NCBI RefSeq assembly: GCF_026262505.1
Contig: NC_067205.1
Coordinates: forward strand, 24,681,693 to 24,745,692
Length of the DNA: 64,000 nt
Source of the DNA: Trichomonas vaginalis G3
Lineage: Eukaryota > Parabasalia > Trichomonadida > Trichomonadidae
Reading direction: 5' to 3'
Under the pieces are notes generated by a model. That model saw only the letters and a list, made by a program, of their open reading frames with translations, was not told where the DNA came from and ran no database searches. Shown here piece after piece: positions 42,676 to 52,554 of the stretch (positions are counted from its first letter, which is position 1; the number at the start of each line of letters is the position of its first letter). A program made the translations under genes and the position numbers.

Positions 42676-43182
42676 ATGCAAGCCTACGCATTGATGTCTC
42701 GCAATCGTGTCAATTGCCGCTTCTCAGCAAAAGAAGATAAGCATCTTACTGATCTCGTCAATCGTTATGGAGAGAATGATTGGAAGACAATTGCAAATAA
42801 GATGCCTGGAAGAAATAAAAGGCAATGCAAAGACAGATGGACAAGATATTTATCTCCAAATGTCAATAATGGTCCATGGACAGAAGAAGAAGAAACTAAA
42901 CTATTAAGTTTAGTTACAGCTTTAAATCATAGATGGACAGAGATTGCAAAGCATTTCCAAGGAAGAAATGATAGTCAAGTTAAAAACAAATATCATATTT
43001 TAACTACAAAAACCCTCAAGGAGCAGCCCACAACAACAATCAATGTTGAAAAAATTGCAACAAGCTTGCCAAAGGAATCATCCAGCGGATCTGAATTCGA
43101 AATAAACGAGTTCCAATTTGATGATCTCATGAAATCAATGAATGATTCCAATTTTGATATCTTTAATTTCACTCTTCTCTAA
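42676..43182 (+). CDS. R2R3 Myb DNA-binding protein
   Basis: 168 residues. The first Myb repeat spans about 16-59 (FSAKEDKHL, W36, W55), the second about 66-108 (GPWTEEEE, W68, W87, VKNKY). The recognition helices read RNKRQCKDRW and RNDSQVKNKY. The tail is Ser/Glu/Asp-rich and short. The size and two-repeat form are typical of the large trichomonad Myb family, members of which regulate transcription in the nucleus. The start is supported by the initiator 13 nt upstream. The gene is intact. Confidence 0.92.
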   Translation: MQAYALMSRNRVNCRFSAKEDKHLTDLVNRYGENDWKTIANKMPGRNKRQCKDRWTRYLSPNVNNGPWTEEEETKLLSLVTALNHRWTEIAKHFQGRNDSQVKNKYHILTTKTLKEQPTTTINVEKIATSLPKESSSGSEFEINEFQFDDLMKSMNDSNFDIFNFTLL

Positions 43183-43841
43183 CTTTATTTGTATTTTACC
43201 CCCTATTTAGTATTTATCTCGATGTAAACTATTGTTGTCTATATTTTAAATATAAAAAACATAACTTTTTATTCAAATCATTTCATCAATTTAAACTGAT
43301 TTGTCACTTTTCGTATTTTATTTGAAATAATTTCATTTAAATCTATTATTGGAATAATTACGTTTATTAATTAAATATGAAATAATAATTGATTTTCATA
43401 ATAACAATCTTTACTAAACAAAGTTTGTGCCAAAACATTAATAATTAATGAAACATAATAAATATATATTACAAGCACGTTTGAATTTGATTTCAATTGA
43501 TTCAAATTCAAATTCAAATTCAAAAAAAACGATTGAATTTGATGGGCGTAATATAGTCAATTATATACATTTTTTGTTTACATTATAGTAAAATTCGCTT
43601 TACATTTCACTCTTCATAAACTAGTTACTATTCTCTCTATATGAAAATTTGGTTCCTAGTGAATACATAGGAGAAGGAAGATCCTCTAGTTTTTCAATAG
43701 GCTTCGAAGTCTTGGGTAAAACCAAAATAAGGGGAAAAAAAAGTTCCAAACAAGAAATACGTTTATTAAAAGTTTGACAAATAATATATACAACAAATCA
43801 AGTCATCAAATTTTTGATGAAATTCAAAATAATAAAATAAA
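43183..43841. other. Host intergenic region, 0.66 kb
   Basis: AT-rich, without a gene. A short ATTCAA-type hexamer repeat (about 43490-43527) is the only structure seen. Confidence 0.6.
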
Positions 43842-46340
43842 TTATTTGTTTCTGTTTTCAGAAAGTAGCTTCATTATTTGAGGAGATCCTGACTTTCTCG
43901 CGGCTGCCAATGCATCATTTCCGTTTCTATTAATAATCGTTGTATCAGCATGAAACGAGATCAAAACTTCAACAATTTCAGGGCAGTTCATTTGAGCAGC
44001 ATGAATGAGGGCAGAATTTCCGAACGCATCCATTACGTTGACATTTGAGTTAAATAAAAGTAGATTTCTTACCATCTCTGCGTTCTTCTTCATTGTTGCA
44101 GCAATCAAAGGAGGAATTCCATCAGAATTGATTATCTCCATGTCAGCACCCCTTTCAAGCAAAAGCTTTCCGGTTTTGTTTCCCTTGGAAATGCAACTAT
44201 GGTGTAACGGAGTATTTCCTTTATTCTCTCGAGCATTTATGTTCGCTCCAGCATCAATAAGCAGTCCAGCACTTAAATCGTCATCAGTTGTGCATGCTTC
44301 CATCAATGGAGTTTTTCCGAACTCATTTGGATGTTCGACCAATGGATTGTACTGCAGAATTATTTGAACAGCATCTGGATTCATGCATTTAACGGCTTCA
44401 AATAAAAGAGAAACGCCATCGATTTGGATATCGATATCAAAATCTTTTGTATTCTCTATAATATGCTTAAGGACATTATGCTGGCCTTTCCTTACGGCAT
44501 AAAATATAAGAGGAATACCTTTGTCGTCTTTTTGCTTGAAATCAGTTATAAATGGCAGCAAAAACTCAGAAATCTCGGTATATCCGTTTTCCATCGTAAT
44601 CATTATGGAATTTCTATTCTTCAAGTCAACTTCCATCGGATTTGCCTTATGTTCTATGAAAAATTTGACAAATTCTAATCTGTTGTTATTCAAAGCGTGG
44701 GAAAATGCATTTGATGAGAATGATGTTCCTTGAGGATGAATTTCTGCTCCGTGCTCTACCAATAATTGACAAATTTCAAAATTATTGTTGATAACTGAGT
44801 GAACTAAAGCAGTTTTATCATCTGTGTCGATTAGATTTGGATTTGCCTGCTTTTCTAAGAGGCATCTAACAATTTCCGAATTATTTTTTTGAGTTGCAAT
44901 AATTAATTAAGTTTCTTTGTCGTAATTTGAAGAATCAACGCCTAATTTGTACTGAACGAGGAACTTTACTGCATCTACATTATTATTCTGTGTGCAAATA
45001 AGCAAAGGACATGATCCATTTTCTATTTTAATGTTGATATTCGCTCCGATTTCGAGCAAACTGGCTACAACCTCGAAGTTCTTGTTGTTCAACGCATATA
45101 TTAATGCAGTATCATTCGTACTGCTCAAAGCGTCGACGGATCCTCCAAGTTCGGCAATTAATTTACAAATTGGAGTGTAGCCCTCTTCTGCAGCGGCCAT
45201 TAATGATGTAAGACCCGATAAATCGCGTTTGTTGTGGTCTTTCGCACTGAAAACCTTATCAAAGAAAGCTTTGAAATTTCCGAACTTCAAAGCAGTCAAC
45301 CATGAAAAATCTGTAACATTATCATTGATATATTCGTTAATTACGGCGTTTTGGTGGTATTGAACGGCCAAATCTAATGCACCTTCTGGAATTTTTGGAA
45401 ACTTCTTTTGAATTTCTTTGATAATTTCAAAGTTTCCTCCAGCGAACGCCTCATTCAACACATCTTCTGTTAAATTGCCTGACTCCGAATTCAAAATCTG
45501 TATAAAAACACGATAAGATCCAAATCTTGCTGCGAGGCCGATAACTGATGTATTAAACTTTTCCTTGCATTGTCCTTCTGTCGCATTGAACTCTGGTCTT
45601 AATGAATCTACATCATCCCATAGTAGATTGTAAAATAAAGATCCTTTTTTGAAAACCTTTGAAATTTCTTCTTCCGAGCAGTTTACATAATCGGTTGGCA
45701 TTTCTCCTTCGATTACTTTCCTGATAATCAAAATTGCTTTGACTGGCAGTAAATCATCAAAATAAGACGCGTCGTATTTTATATTGCATTCTTTGGAAAG
45801 CCTTTCGTATAAATTAGCGAATAATTCTGTTTTTTTGATAGAGACTTTACAAATATTCTTCAATATTGAGAGTATCCTTTCTGGAGTAAATATTTTTTGA
45901 CGGAAAAGATACTTAAAGCTATTAATAATAGTAGGGATTCCATGCTTGGTTAAGTTCCAGATCAATTCGCTAAAGTTTATATAATTTTGATATAATTCTG
46001 CATAATTTTTCAAAATAATAGCTTGGTTTCCTCCCGTTTGAATGTTTATTGTCGTGTGAATCATATCTATCCAGTCATCCCTTTCATTTTCTGTATCGGT
46101 TATTATATAGTAGGTTCTTTTAATTTGCATATCAGAAACCGTGAAGCATGGTTGAATTTTATAAGTCAAATCAGCAGAAACTTTCGTTTCAGGAGTAATT
46201 TCAATTTTTCCTTTGATTTATCCTCCAATTGTGCCGGAATATGTTATATCATTAAATGTGAGAACAGTCTATCTCCTTTTGATGTTATGAACAACACCTC
46301 CTTCTTTAGAACACCATCCTGCTTTGAGTATATTGTCCAT
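43842..46340 (-). pseudogene. PH-domain plus ankyrin-repeat protein, with three in-frame stops
   Basis: One frame of 833 codons. It begins MDNILKAGWCSKEGGVVHNI with a PH-domain start and RTYYIITDTENERDDWIDMI as the PH-domain end. A helical region follows, then about a dozen ankyrin repeats from about residue 325 to the end (for example GNTPLHHSCIS, GKTPLMEACT). Such proteins are scaffolds, often at membranes. A TCATT initiator at 46347-46351 gives a 9-nt leader. Stops interrupt the frame at 46271-46269 (TAG), 46220-46218 (TAA) and 44909-44907 (TAA), with no frameshift in 2.5 kb. It is probably a young pseudogene of a host gene. Confidence 0.8.
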
Positions 46341-46346
46341 CTGTAA

Positions 46347-46351
46347 AATGA
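46347..46351 (-). promoter_or_regulatory. Initiator (Inr) of the PH-ankyrin gene
   Basis: TCATT on the minus strand, with +1 at 46349 and the ATG at 46340. A 9-nt leader fits the trichomonad pattern and supports this ATG over downstream starts. Confidence 0.65.
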
Positions 46352-47469
46352 CAAAAAATGTAAAAAAAGTCTTAAAATCAAACATTTAATATGATTGCAA
46401 TAAATTATATTCTTTTTAAAATAACCCTTCGGAAAATTGAATACTTAATATAAAATTTGTTCAAAGCATTTTATGGAAATCAAATTATTTTATTTTCAAA
46501 TATATTATCTCTTAAATGCTTTTCAAACATGAAATTGTGGCTGACTTTTATCAAATTTATTTGCTGACATTTGCATATTATGATTAAAATCACAGAATAT
46601 TAAGGGTGCACACGAGAGGATCATGTAAACTTCAGAATTTAGAACCTTATTTTTAGGCATTATCTTGGCTACCTATTTAGGCTCGAAAAGCAAAAAATAT
46701 CAAAAAATACAACTTGACTCCATTATGACCCTTTCATGGAGGTAGTTTTTATCCGCTAGTATTTTCCCTTTGAATCTCTTTACAATTCGAAATCAAATTC
46801 AAACCTCAGTAGAAGAAAGGAAGAATCGACTTACTACGGTTGTAATACGAATAAATACATATATTTAATTATTTTTATTTACATAATAATTGTTTGAAGC
46901 TCATATTCCAACAAATTTTTAAATAAAAACATTAAAATGTTGAAAATGTTCATATATTTTAATAGGGTTTTGGCACTTTATTGAGGAATTACTACATACA
47001 TAGTCGAACTGAACTTGATATTTTGAAATTTAAATTATTTATCAAAATTAAAATTTAACTTGAAATTTATAATTATTTAGTCATATTTTGCATAATTCTA
47101 AGTAGATTTTGTAAAAAATCAAGAAAGAAAAAATTTAACGTGCTTTATTTTTTCTTTTTTATAATAATACATATTATTATATAATTAACATATTCATAAT
47201 GTTTCACCCTTTCAAAAATATAATCCTCCTCCTCTCAAATAAACGTACATACGGGTGGCCTCTTTTTTCAAAAAATTAAAATTTGAAATTTTGGGCTCAA
47301 ATATTAGAGATTTTTTCAACCTTCAACGATATATGTTGTCTATATCAGACCTCCTTTCTTTTTGATACTTAACATTGTTCCTAAATCTTAGCCGTTAAGG
47401 CTGTTCTGAAAATATTTTTTTTTCGAAAAAATTCGAAAAAAATTCTTAAAATTCAAAAATCCCTTAATT

Positions 47470-47514
47470 CCTGAGGATTTTGGAAAAAAGTTTTTACATG
47501 AACATGTGTATATT
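47470..47514 (+). repeat. 45-bp direct repeat, left of the Mutator-like element
   Basis: It begins CCTGAGGATTTTGG and ends CATGTGTATATT. The partner at 50817-50861 differs by one base. The two abut the inner terminal inverted repeats exactly. Confidence 0.85.
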
Positions 47515-48718
47515 TAGGGTTGTTAGATTCCCGACGATAGGTGTCTTGGAAGATTTGCCTGGTGTCATCATAATGTCTTTAAATCAAAAATTTTATTTTG
47601 GAGTTAGTTTTATTGATTTTTCAATAAAAAACATTTCTAAAACAAGAAAAGAAAACGATAAAATATTTATATTTTATATAAGGATCTTATATATTTAAAA
47701 TAAATATCATTTTATTTTTTTCATTGGTGTCTGTCAAACCATAATATACTATTCAAAAATTCAATGTGTCTTGCGGTTTCAAAAGACACCTTCAAATTGA
47801 ACGACAGCACAGACACTATTGAATTTTACCCATTTTATTTAGTTTTTACCCTTTTTATTTTTAAGAATTAATGACTGAAACAGCCGTTTTGCTATGACCT
47901 CAATCACTTTTATTTATTATTTTAAATATTATTTAATTTTATTATTTGAATAGGCCAACTTATATTTGAGAAGCTCAATTTGAGACCACTTAATACATTG
48001 AAATATCATAAATATTGAAATATTAAAAAGTGTATTTCAAAATATTGAAATTATAAAAATTTATAATACTGAAATTGAGACAAATTAATAAATTCAATGT
48101 GTTTTTTTTGAAATAACTCTCAAATATTATTTTTTGTTTATTTAATGATGAATAAATATGATTGCTTTAGTCAATCATAAAAACTAATTTAAGTTTAAAA
48201 TAATGAAAGGATAATTTGATCGTTTTTTAAAACACAATTATTTTTGATGATTTGCAAGAATCTTTGAAAAGAATATAATATAGGTTCTATTTTTGTAAAA
48301 TTTATCCAAATCATGTATTACATAAATTACGATTAAAACGATGAAAGAACCAAAAAGTGTGTTTTGTGTTTTGTTGTTGCGTGTTGGATGCGGGATCCTG
48401 TTATTTCCGAAATCGACAAAAAATTTGGAAATTTAATTTCCGAAATCGAAATGAGTAAGTGACAAAAGTGCATACTCTTAAATTAACCTTAAATGTTGAT
48501 TGTTCGATATTTTCGGTATTAACCTTATTGTAAATTTTTCCGGTGATAAATTTATCACACTGAGGTTATTTTTCCGGTGAGATTTTTAACCTTGATTTAA
48601 TGAAATTAATATATATAAATTTTATTATTTTTAATTTCGAATGAGTATAATAAAATATTTTTTATGTGTTTTTGTTTTTGATGTGATTTGAATTTTGTTA
48701 ACTCTTTTCAAAATCACT

Positions 48719-48723
48719 TCATT
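48719..48723 (+). promoter_or_regulatory. Initiator (Inr) of the transposase gene
   Basis: TCATT with +1 at 48721 gives a 6-nt leader to ATG 48727. This supports that ATG over the in-frame TTG at 48688. Confidence 0.65.
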
Positions 48724-48726
48724 TTT

Positions 48727-50196
48727 ATGATTTCGGTGGACTTAGAGGAGCTTATTGCTTTTGGTATTAAACAGGAAGTCAAGGGCGGTGCCCCATACAG
48801 AAGAAGAACGGGATCTCCAAAGCAATATGTCACTTATTCATGTTCGTATCCCCTATGCAAGGAAAAATTTAGGGTTGAAGAACAAAATGGAGTGTTTACT
48901 ATAAGCAAAGTTAATGAAGAACATTGCCATCATATAGGAGTTGAAATGGGTTCACATTACGCGAGTAAATTTTATCAAAAATGGATCGAACTTTATATTA
49001 AAAACGGTGGAAAGCAATTTCTTGCTCAAAAAGCATTTTTTGATAAGTTCGGAATTGATACGAATAACAAAGAAACGATGAAACTTTTCGCGCAGTCTAC
49101 TGATGCTTTAAAGCACAAATTTTATCGCCTTGATGAGATTATTGCACAAAGATTATCAAACGATCCTTACACTTCTTTGGAAGCATTTTTGAATAATTTA
49201 CAGGAAGAGTGCCCAGATGATCTCGTTCAATTTGATTACAATGGAGATTTTTCCGAGTTTACAATCATATATGCACCTTTTGCTGCAAAAGAATTGGTGC
49301 ATAGCATTGATAACCCTCTCCACGTCGATTCCACTCATTCTTTAATTAAAGGAAAGATCCAATTGTTTGCAGTAACAATGAAAACAAGTCAAAACACAAT
49401 TTTCCCCTTTTGCTATTTTTTAGTGAACCCTCAGACATCTGAAAAAATTCAAGAATGTTTGGTGAAATTCTGTGAGTTTGCGCACCTGGATCCACAGCAT
49501 TGGAGCGCTGACTGTGCGCTAAACATTGCTCGCGCAATTGAGGACGGATTTCCTCTTGCGCAGCTCAGTTGGTGCGCTGTGCATGTTTTACGCGCATGTG
49601 CAAAAGTTGGAAGCTATTTTGACAATCCACAGAATTTTGAGAACTTCTATTTAGCAATGGACTTTTTGACATTACGTGCAGATGCAACGAATGCAGAAAA
49701 GCTGGCTGAAGAGTCTGATGAAACATATGAGTTCTTGACAACAATGTTAGAAGAAGAAGAACCGCACGCTTTGAAGTATTTCGATAAACAATGGAGAAGA
49801 ACCAAAGAACATTGGATGATGTTATATCGTGGAGAAGGTGATTCCACGAATAACATTGCGGAATCACACTTTCATCAATTAAAGCAAACATTTTTCTTGG
49901 GTAAGAAAAATGAGCGCATTGATGACATCGTCATAACTCTCATCACTGTTGTGATTCCAAATGCGATTATTAAGGTTCAAGTCGCTAATGTTTTGAATGA
50001 AGAAAGAGCAGTAAGAATTCTTACAAGGGCAGGTAATCAGATTGTTGAGCAAAGAGCTTCAAAACACGATGAATGTTTGAAATTAATTCAACACATTTTG
50101 GAAATTGTCGAAAGCCGAAGGATTGAACCTAATGTCCTTATTCCATCTTTGAAGGCAATATTAAATTTGGCACAAAGAAGTTTAAAGGAAGAGTAA
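48727..50196 (+). CDS. MULE transposase
   Basis: 489 residues; cuts and joins DNA at the element's ends. The N-terminus holds a WRKY/GCM1-type zinc finger with C39, C44, H66 and H68. The DDE core has D201 in HVDSTH, D262 in HWSADCAL and E379 in NNIAESHFHQLK, with the SWCAVHVLRAC C-x2-H segment typical of MULE transposases between the second D and the E. The C-terminus is helical. No stop or frameshift is seen, so it could be active. Confidence 0.9.
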   Translation: MISVDLEELIAFGIKQEVKGGAPYRRRTGSPKQYVTYSCSYPLCKEKFRVEEQNGVFTISKVNEEHCHHIGVEMGSHYASKFYQKWIELYIKNGGKQFLAQKAFFDKFGIDTNNKETMKLFAQSTDALKHKFYRLDEIIAQRLSNDPYTSLEAFLNNLQEECPDDLVQFDYNGDFSEFTIIYAPFAAKELVHSIDNPLHVDSTHSLIKGKIQLFAVTMKTSQNTIFPFCYFLVNPQTSEKIQECLVKFCEFAHLDPQHWSADCALNIARAIEDGFPLAQLSWCAVHVLRACAKVGSYFDNPQNFENFYLAMDFLTLRADATNAEKLAEESDETYEFLTTMLEEEEPHALKYFDKQWRRTKEHWMMLYRGEGDSTNNIAESHFHQLKQTFFLGKKNERIDDIVITLITVVIPNAIIKVQVANVLNEERAVRILTRAGNQIVEQRASKHDECLKLIQHILEIVESRRIEPNVLIPSLKAILNLAQRSLKEE

Positions 50197-50405
50197 GCAA
50201 GATTAGATAATTTGGACTTTTTTTAAAATTAATGAATAAACAGTATATTTTGGAAGTGTGAGCTTATTTACCTGAAGCTATATTACTTAATATAACATTC
50301 AAAGTATTATTGCTATTTATTGGAGAACAAATTTATGTAATTTTCACATGAAAATTGATAAATTTGTATTTCCTTATGATAATCAATTTTTGTATTTGTA
50401 GAGAG

Positions 50406-50562
50406 TCTCCCTGCATGATATCAAGACTTGGCTATAAGTCTTTATCCATTTTTGAAAATTGTATTGTAAATTGTAAGAATTTCTGAATACTACTACTATA
50501 AAATATAATTGCTTATCAATGTATATTCTCCCTGCATGATATCAAGACTTGGCTATAAGTCT
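50406..50562 (+). repeat. Pair of 36-bp direct repeats
   Basis: An exact 36-bp sequence starting TCTCCCTGCATGATATCAAG lies at 50406-50441 and 50527-50562, between the transposase gene and the right end of the MULE. Confidence 0.9.
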
Positions 50563-50763
50563 CTATTCATTATGAGTATGACCCCATTTTTTTTACAAAA
50601 AGTGCCGAATTGCAACTTTGTCCCAATCTCAAATCGAAATTATATTAATGTTTTTAATATTCTTATATCAAAAGGATTAAAGTTCATTAAGAGAAAAACA
50701 ATTCTTCTTCTTCAATCTATTGGCGCATTTATTTCTACACGCCAATAAGGAAGGGAAAATTAT

Positions 50764-50781
50764 AAGACACCATGGTGTCTT
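50764..50781. promoter_or_regulatory. 18-bp perfect palindrome near the MULE right end
   Basis: AAGACACCATGGTGTCTT. Each half holds the AAGACAC/GTGTCTT motif also present near the left end (47541-47547, 47766-47772, 47783-47789). A transposase-binding site is inferred. Confidence 0.5.
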
Positions 50782-50816
50782 CAAAACGCTAATTTTTGAT
50801 ATTTTTAACAACCCTA

Positions 50817-50861
50817 CCTGAGGATTTTGGGAAAAAGTTTTTACATGAACATGTGTATATT
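50817..50861 (+). repeat. 45-bp direct repeat, right of the Mutator-like element
   Basis: Partner of 47470-47514, with one mismatch in 45 bases. Confidence 0.85.
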
Positions 50862-51104
50862 ATATGAAGTATATTGATAAGGTAAAAATCAAATTTTATT
50901 GCATATTCATCGAGAAAATAAACTAACGAATCCCTCAAAATTGAGAGGGTAATCCTCCTCCTCTCAAATAAACGTACATACGGGTGCACCCTTAATGATA
51001 TTTTGTAATTCGGGTCTGATTAATTTTATCGTTCAATTGAAATAATTTGACATTTTAAATTTTGAAAATTCTTAGATATACAAGAATAATAAGGTCAGGT
51101 GAGT

Positions 51105-51137
51105 GGGGCTTCCAGGCGCGTTGCGCCCTCTAGCCCC
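51105..51137. terminator. Two-tier GC hairpin at left end of family B
   Basis: GGGGCT (51105-51110) pairs with AGCCCC (51132-51137), and inside it GGCGC-GTT-GCGCC (51115-51127) forms a tight hairpin. The inner hairpin differs by one loop base from the one at 2526-2538 in family A. It follows the stop of the minus gene at 51179. Confidence 0.55.
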
Positions 51138-51178
51138 GAAGATGTTTAGTATAAATGAAGTTTTTATTCGGAAAATTG

Positions 51179-52081
51179 TTAGTCTTCTGGTGTGAATTCG
51201 GAGGACTCTTCTTGGATAGAGTCTTGTATTTCCTCCTCCTCTTCTTCCTCCTCCATTGCTTCTGGGAAAAAGCCTTCTTCTGGGTCGAAAACATTATATA
51301 ATGTGTAATTGAATGACACATTATATCTTTCTTTGAGTTCGCTCCTGACAAAGAACTTAGTTCCAGGAATACAGAAGACTTCTGTGCGTTGGAAAAGCTG
51401 ATGTCCTGGAACGAATTTGGCAATTAGAGACTTCTTTTTTCCGAATTGTTCAGGAGTTTTCATGACGACAGTAACAACATCTCCATCTGCGAGGTCTTGT
51501 TGTTGTTCGGAAAGGTAAAGAGCAATGATATGAATGGTTGCTGCGTTGAATTCGAGAAAGTCGAATTCAAATTGTGTTGTCGTATAACATTCAAACCATT
51601 TTGTACAGTTGTCTCCGAACTCGTCAACGTATTCATCTTCGTCATATCCGTAACTAAAGACTTGGAATTCGGCAATTCTCTTGTCGAATGACCGTTGGAT
51701 GTAACGAGGAAGATTTTGACGAACTTGGTATAAAGTTCTCAACATTATAAGCTTAGTAAATGTTGGAAAATACTGAACTAAGACATCGCTAAGCTCAATT
51801 GGACTTGGAATTGTCTTAGTAAGTTCAATTGAACTAGTAATTGCTTTGTTCAGAACTTCACAGAACTGAGTATTGTATGTAGCGTCTGGTTGTGTGTTTT
51901 CTTCGGCGTCTTTGAGATATTTAGAGCAAATTTGTTGAAGAATTTCTCTTAATTCGCTGTTAGACCTTTTGGTGGTTATTCTAACCGCTGTGCCGGTTCT
52001 TGGAGGTTGTGGGGCTTTGGCTTTGGTTAGCGGTTGAGAATTGTTAATGTTTGAATTGTGGTTAACAGCGTTGGCTTCCAT
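51179..52081 (-). CDS. Polinton B protein with acidic tail
   Basis: 300 residues starting MEANAVNHNSNINNS. It has a Pro-rich basic N-terminus, a helical middle, a beta-rich segment (TEVFCIPGTKFFV) and a very acidic end (EEEEEEEEIQDSIQEESSEF). The IPGTKFFV strand is reminiscent of ADP-ribosyltransferase-type folds, but the other motifs are not seen, so no function is assigned. A TCATT initiator 11 nt upstream supports 52081 over the in-frame ATG at 52117. It looks whole. Confidence 0.6.
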   Translation of the reverse strand: MEANAVNHNSNINNSQPLTKAKAPQPPRTGTAVRITTKRSNSELREILQQICSKYLKDAEENTQPDATYNTQFCEVLNKAITSSIELTKTIPSPIELSDVLVQYFPTFTKLIMLRTLYQVRQNLPRYIQRSFDKRIAEFQVFSYGYDEDEYVDEFGDNCTKWFECYTTTQFEFDFLEFNAATIHIIALYLSEQQQDLADGDVVTVVMKTPEQFGKKKSLIAKFVPGHQLFQRTEVFCIPGTKFFVRSELKERYNVSFNYTLYNVFDPEEGFFPEAMEEEEEEEEIQDSIQEESSEFTPED

Positions 52082-52124
52082 TAGATAAAAATGAACTGTT
52101 TTTTTCGGACCACTCATAGAAAAG

Positions 52125-52311
52125 TTTGAGATAAACCGTTTTCGTCAACGGAGACCCCCTCTATTTTTTTATTTTATTTAATAGTTACCGTTGGAAAAAC
52201 GGTTTATCTCAAATATTGAATGAACTATAAACGTTTTTTGTTTTCTATATATACTTTTTTGTCCAACGGTAAAACTTTTTACACAACGGTTTTTGAGAGT
52301 CGTCGCCGTTG
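52125..52311. promoter_or_regulatory. Inverted repeat and Myb-type site cluster between divergent genes
   Basis: TTTGAGATAAACCGTTTT (52125-52142) and its exact complement (52196-52213) form an 18-bp inverted repeat. Inside it, CAACGG (52146-52151) faces CCGTTG (52188-52193). More CAACGG/CCGTTG sites lie at 52264-52269, 52284-52289 and 52306-52311. CAACGG fits the animal/plant Myb consensus YAAC(G/T)G. Position between two divergent starts suggests a control region or replication origin. Confidence 0.5.
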
Positions 52312-52554
52312 ACTTTTTTGTAGAGCGCTCAAAATAGTATAACTTTGTCCGGACAAGTAAGGGTCTATCGTCGCTACAGGAAAAGTTACAGGCGTTCCAA
52401 GGAAGTATACTTTGAGAAGCCTTTTCCCCCTTATAGAATGAGATAGGACGGTTATTTTACAAAACCGACAACACTTTGACCGAGTAGTTTTTTGTGCTGA
52501 ACAAAAAGTGTCATATAAACATCTGTCAAAAACCGCTTTTTAACTTCACTTAAA

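Larger units (their letters stand above)
47515..50816. mobile_element. Mutator-like element (MULE) with open transposase
   Basis: TAGGGTTGTTA (47515-47525) and its complement TAACAACCCTA (50806-50816) are 11-bp terminal inverted repeats. Inside are subterminal GTGTCTT/AAGACAC motifs at both ends and an intact transposase gene. The flanks are 45-bp direct repeats, not the 9-11 bp duplications usual for this superfamily. With an open transposase the element looks young. Confidence 0.7.
46600..50995. mobile_element. Possible outer transposon with 12-bp terminal inverted repeats
   Basis: TTAAGGGTGCAC (46600-46611) and its exact complement GTGCACCCTTAA (50984-50995) enclose the Mutator-like element below. 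A 37-bp sequence (TAATCCTCC to TACGGGTG) occurs at 47221-47257 and again at 50950-50986, partly overlapping the right repeat. I see no matching target duplication outside. It may be one or two older elements into which the inner one inserted. Confidence 0.35.

Noticed and set aside
43842-46340. A genetic code in which TAA/TAG is read as Gln, suggested by in-frame stops in the PH-ankyrin gene.
   Set aside because: The transporter, Myb, transposase, helicase and other genes end cleanly at TAA, some directly followed by the next ATG, so TAA works as stop here.
49346-49891. Minus-strand open frames opposite the MULE transposase.
   Set aside because: Low-complexity shadows of the transposase gene.
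51179-52081. ADP-ribosyltransferase toxin in Polinton B.
   Set aside because: Only one strand-like motif (TEVFCIPGTKFFV) fits. The arginine and STS-type motifs are not seen, so the similarity is too weak.
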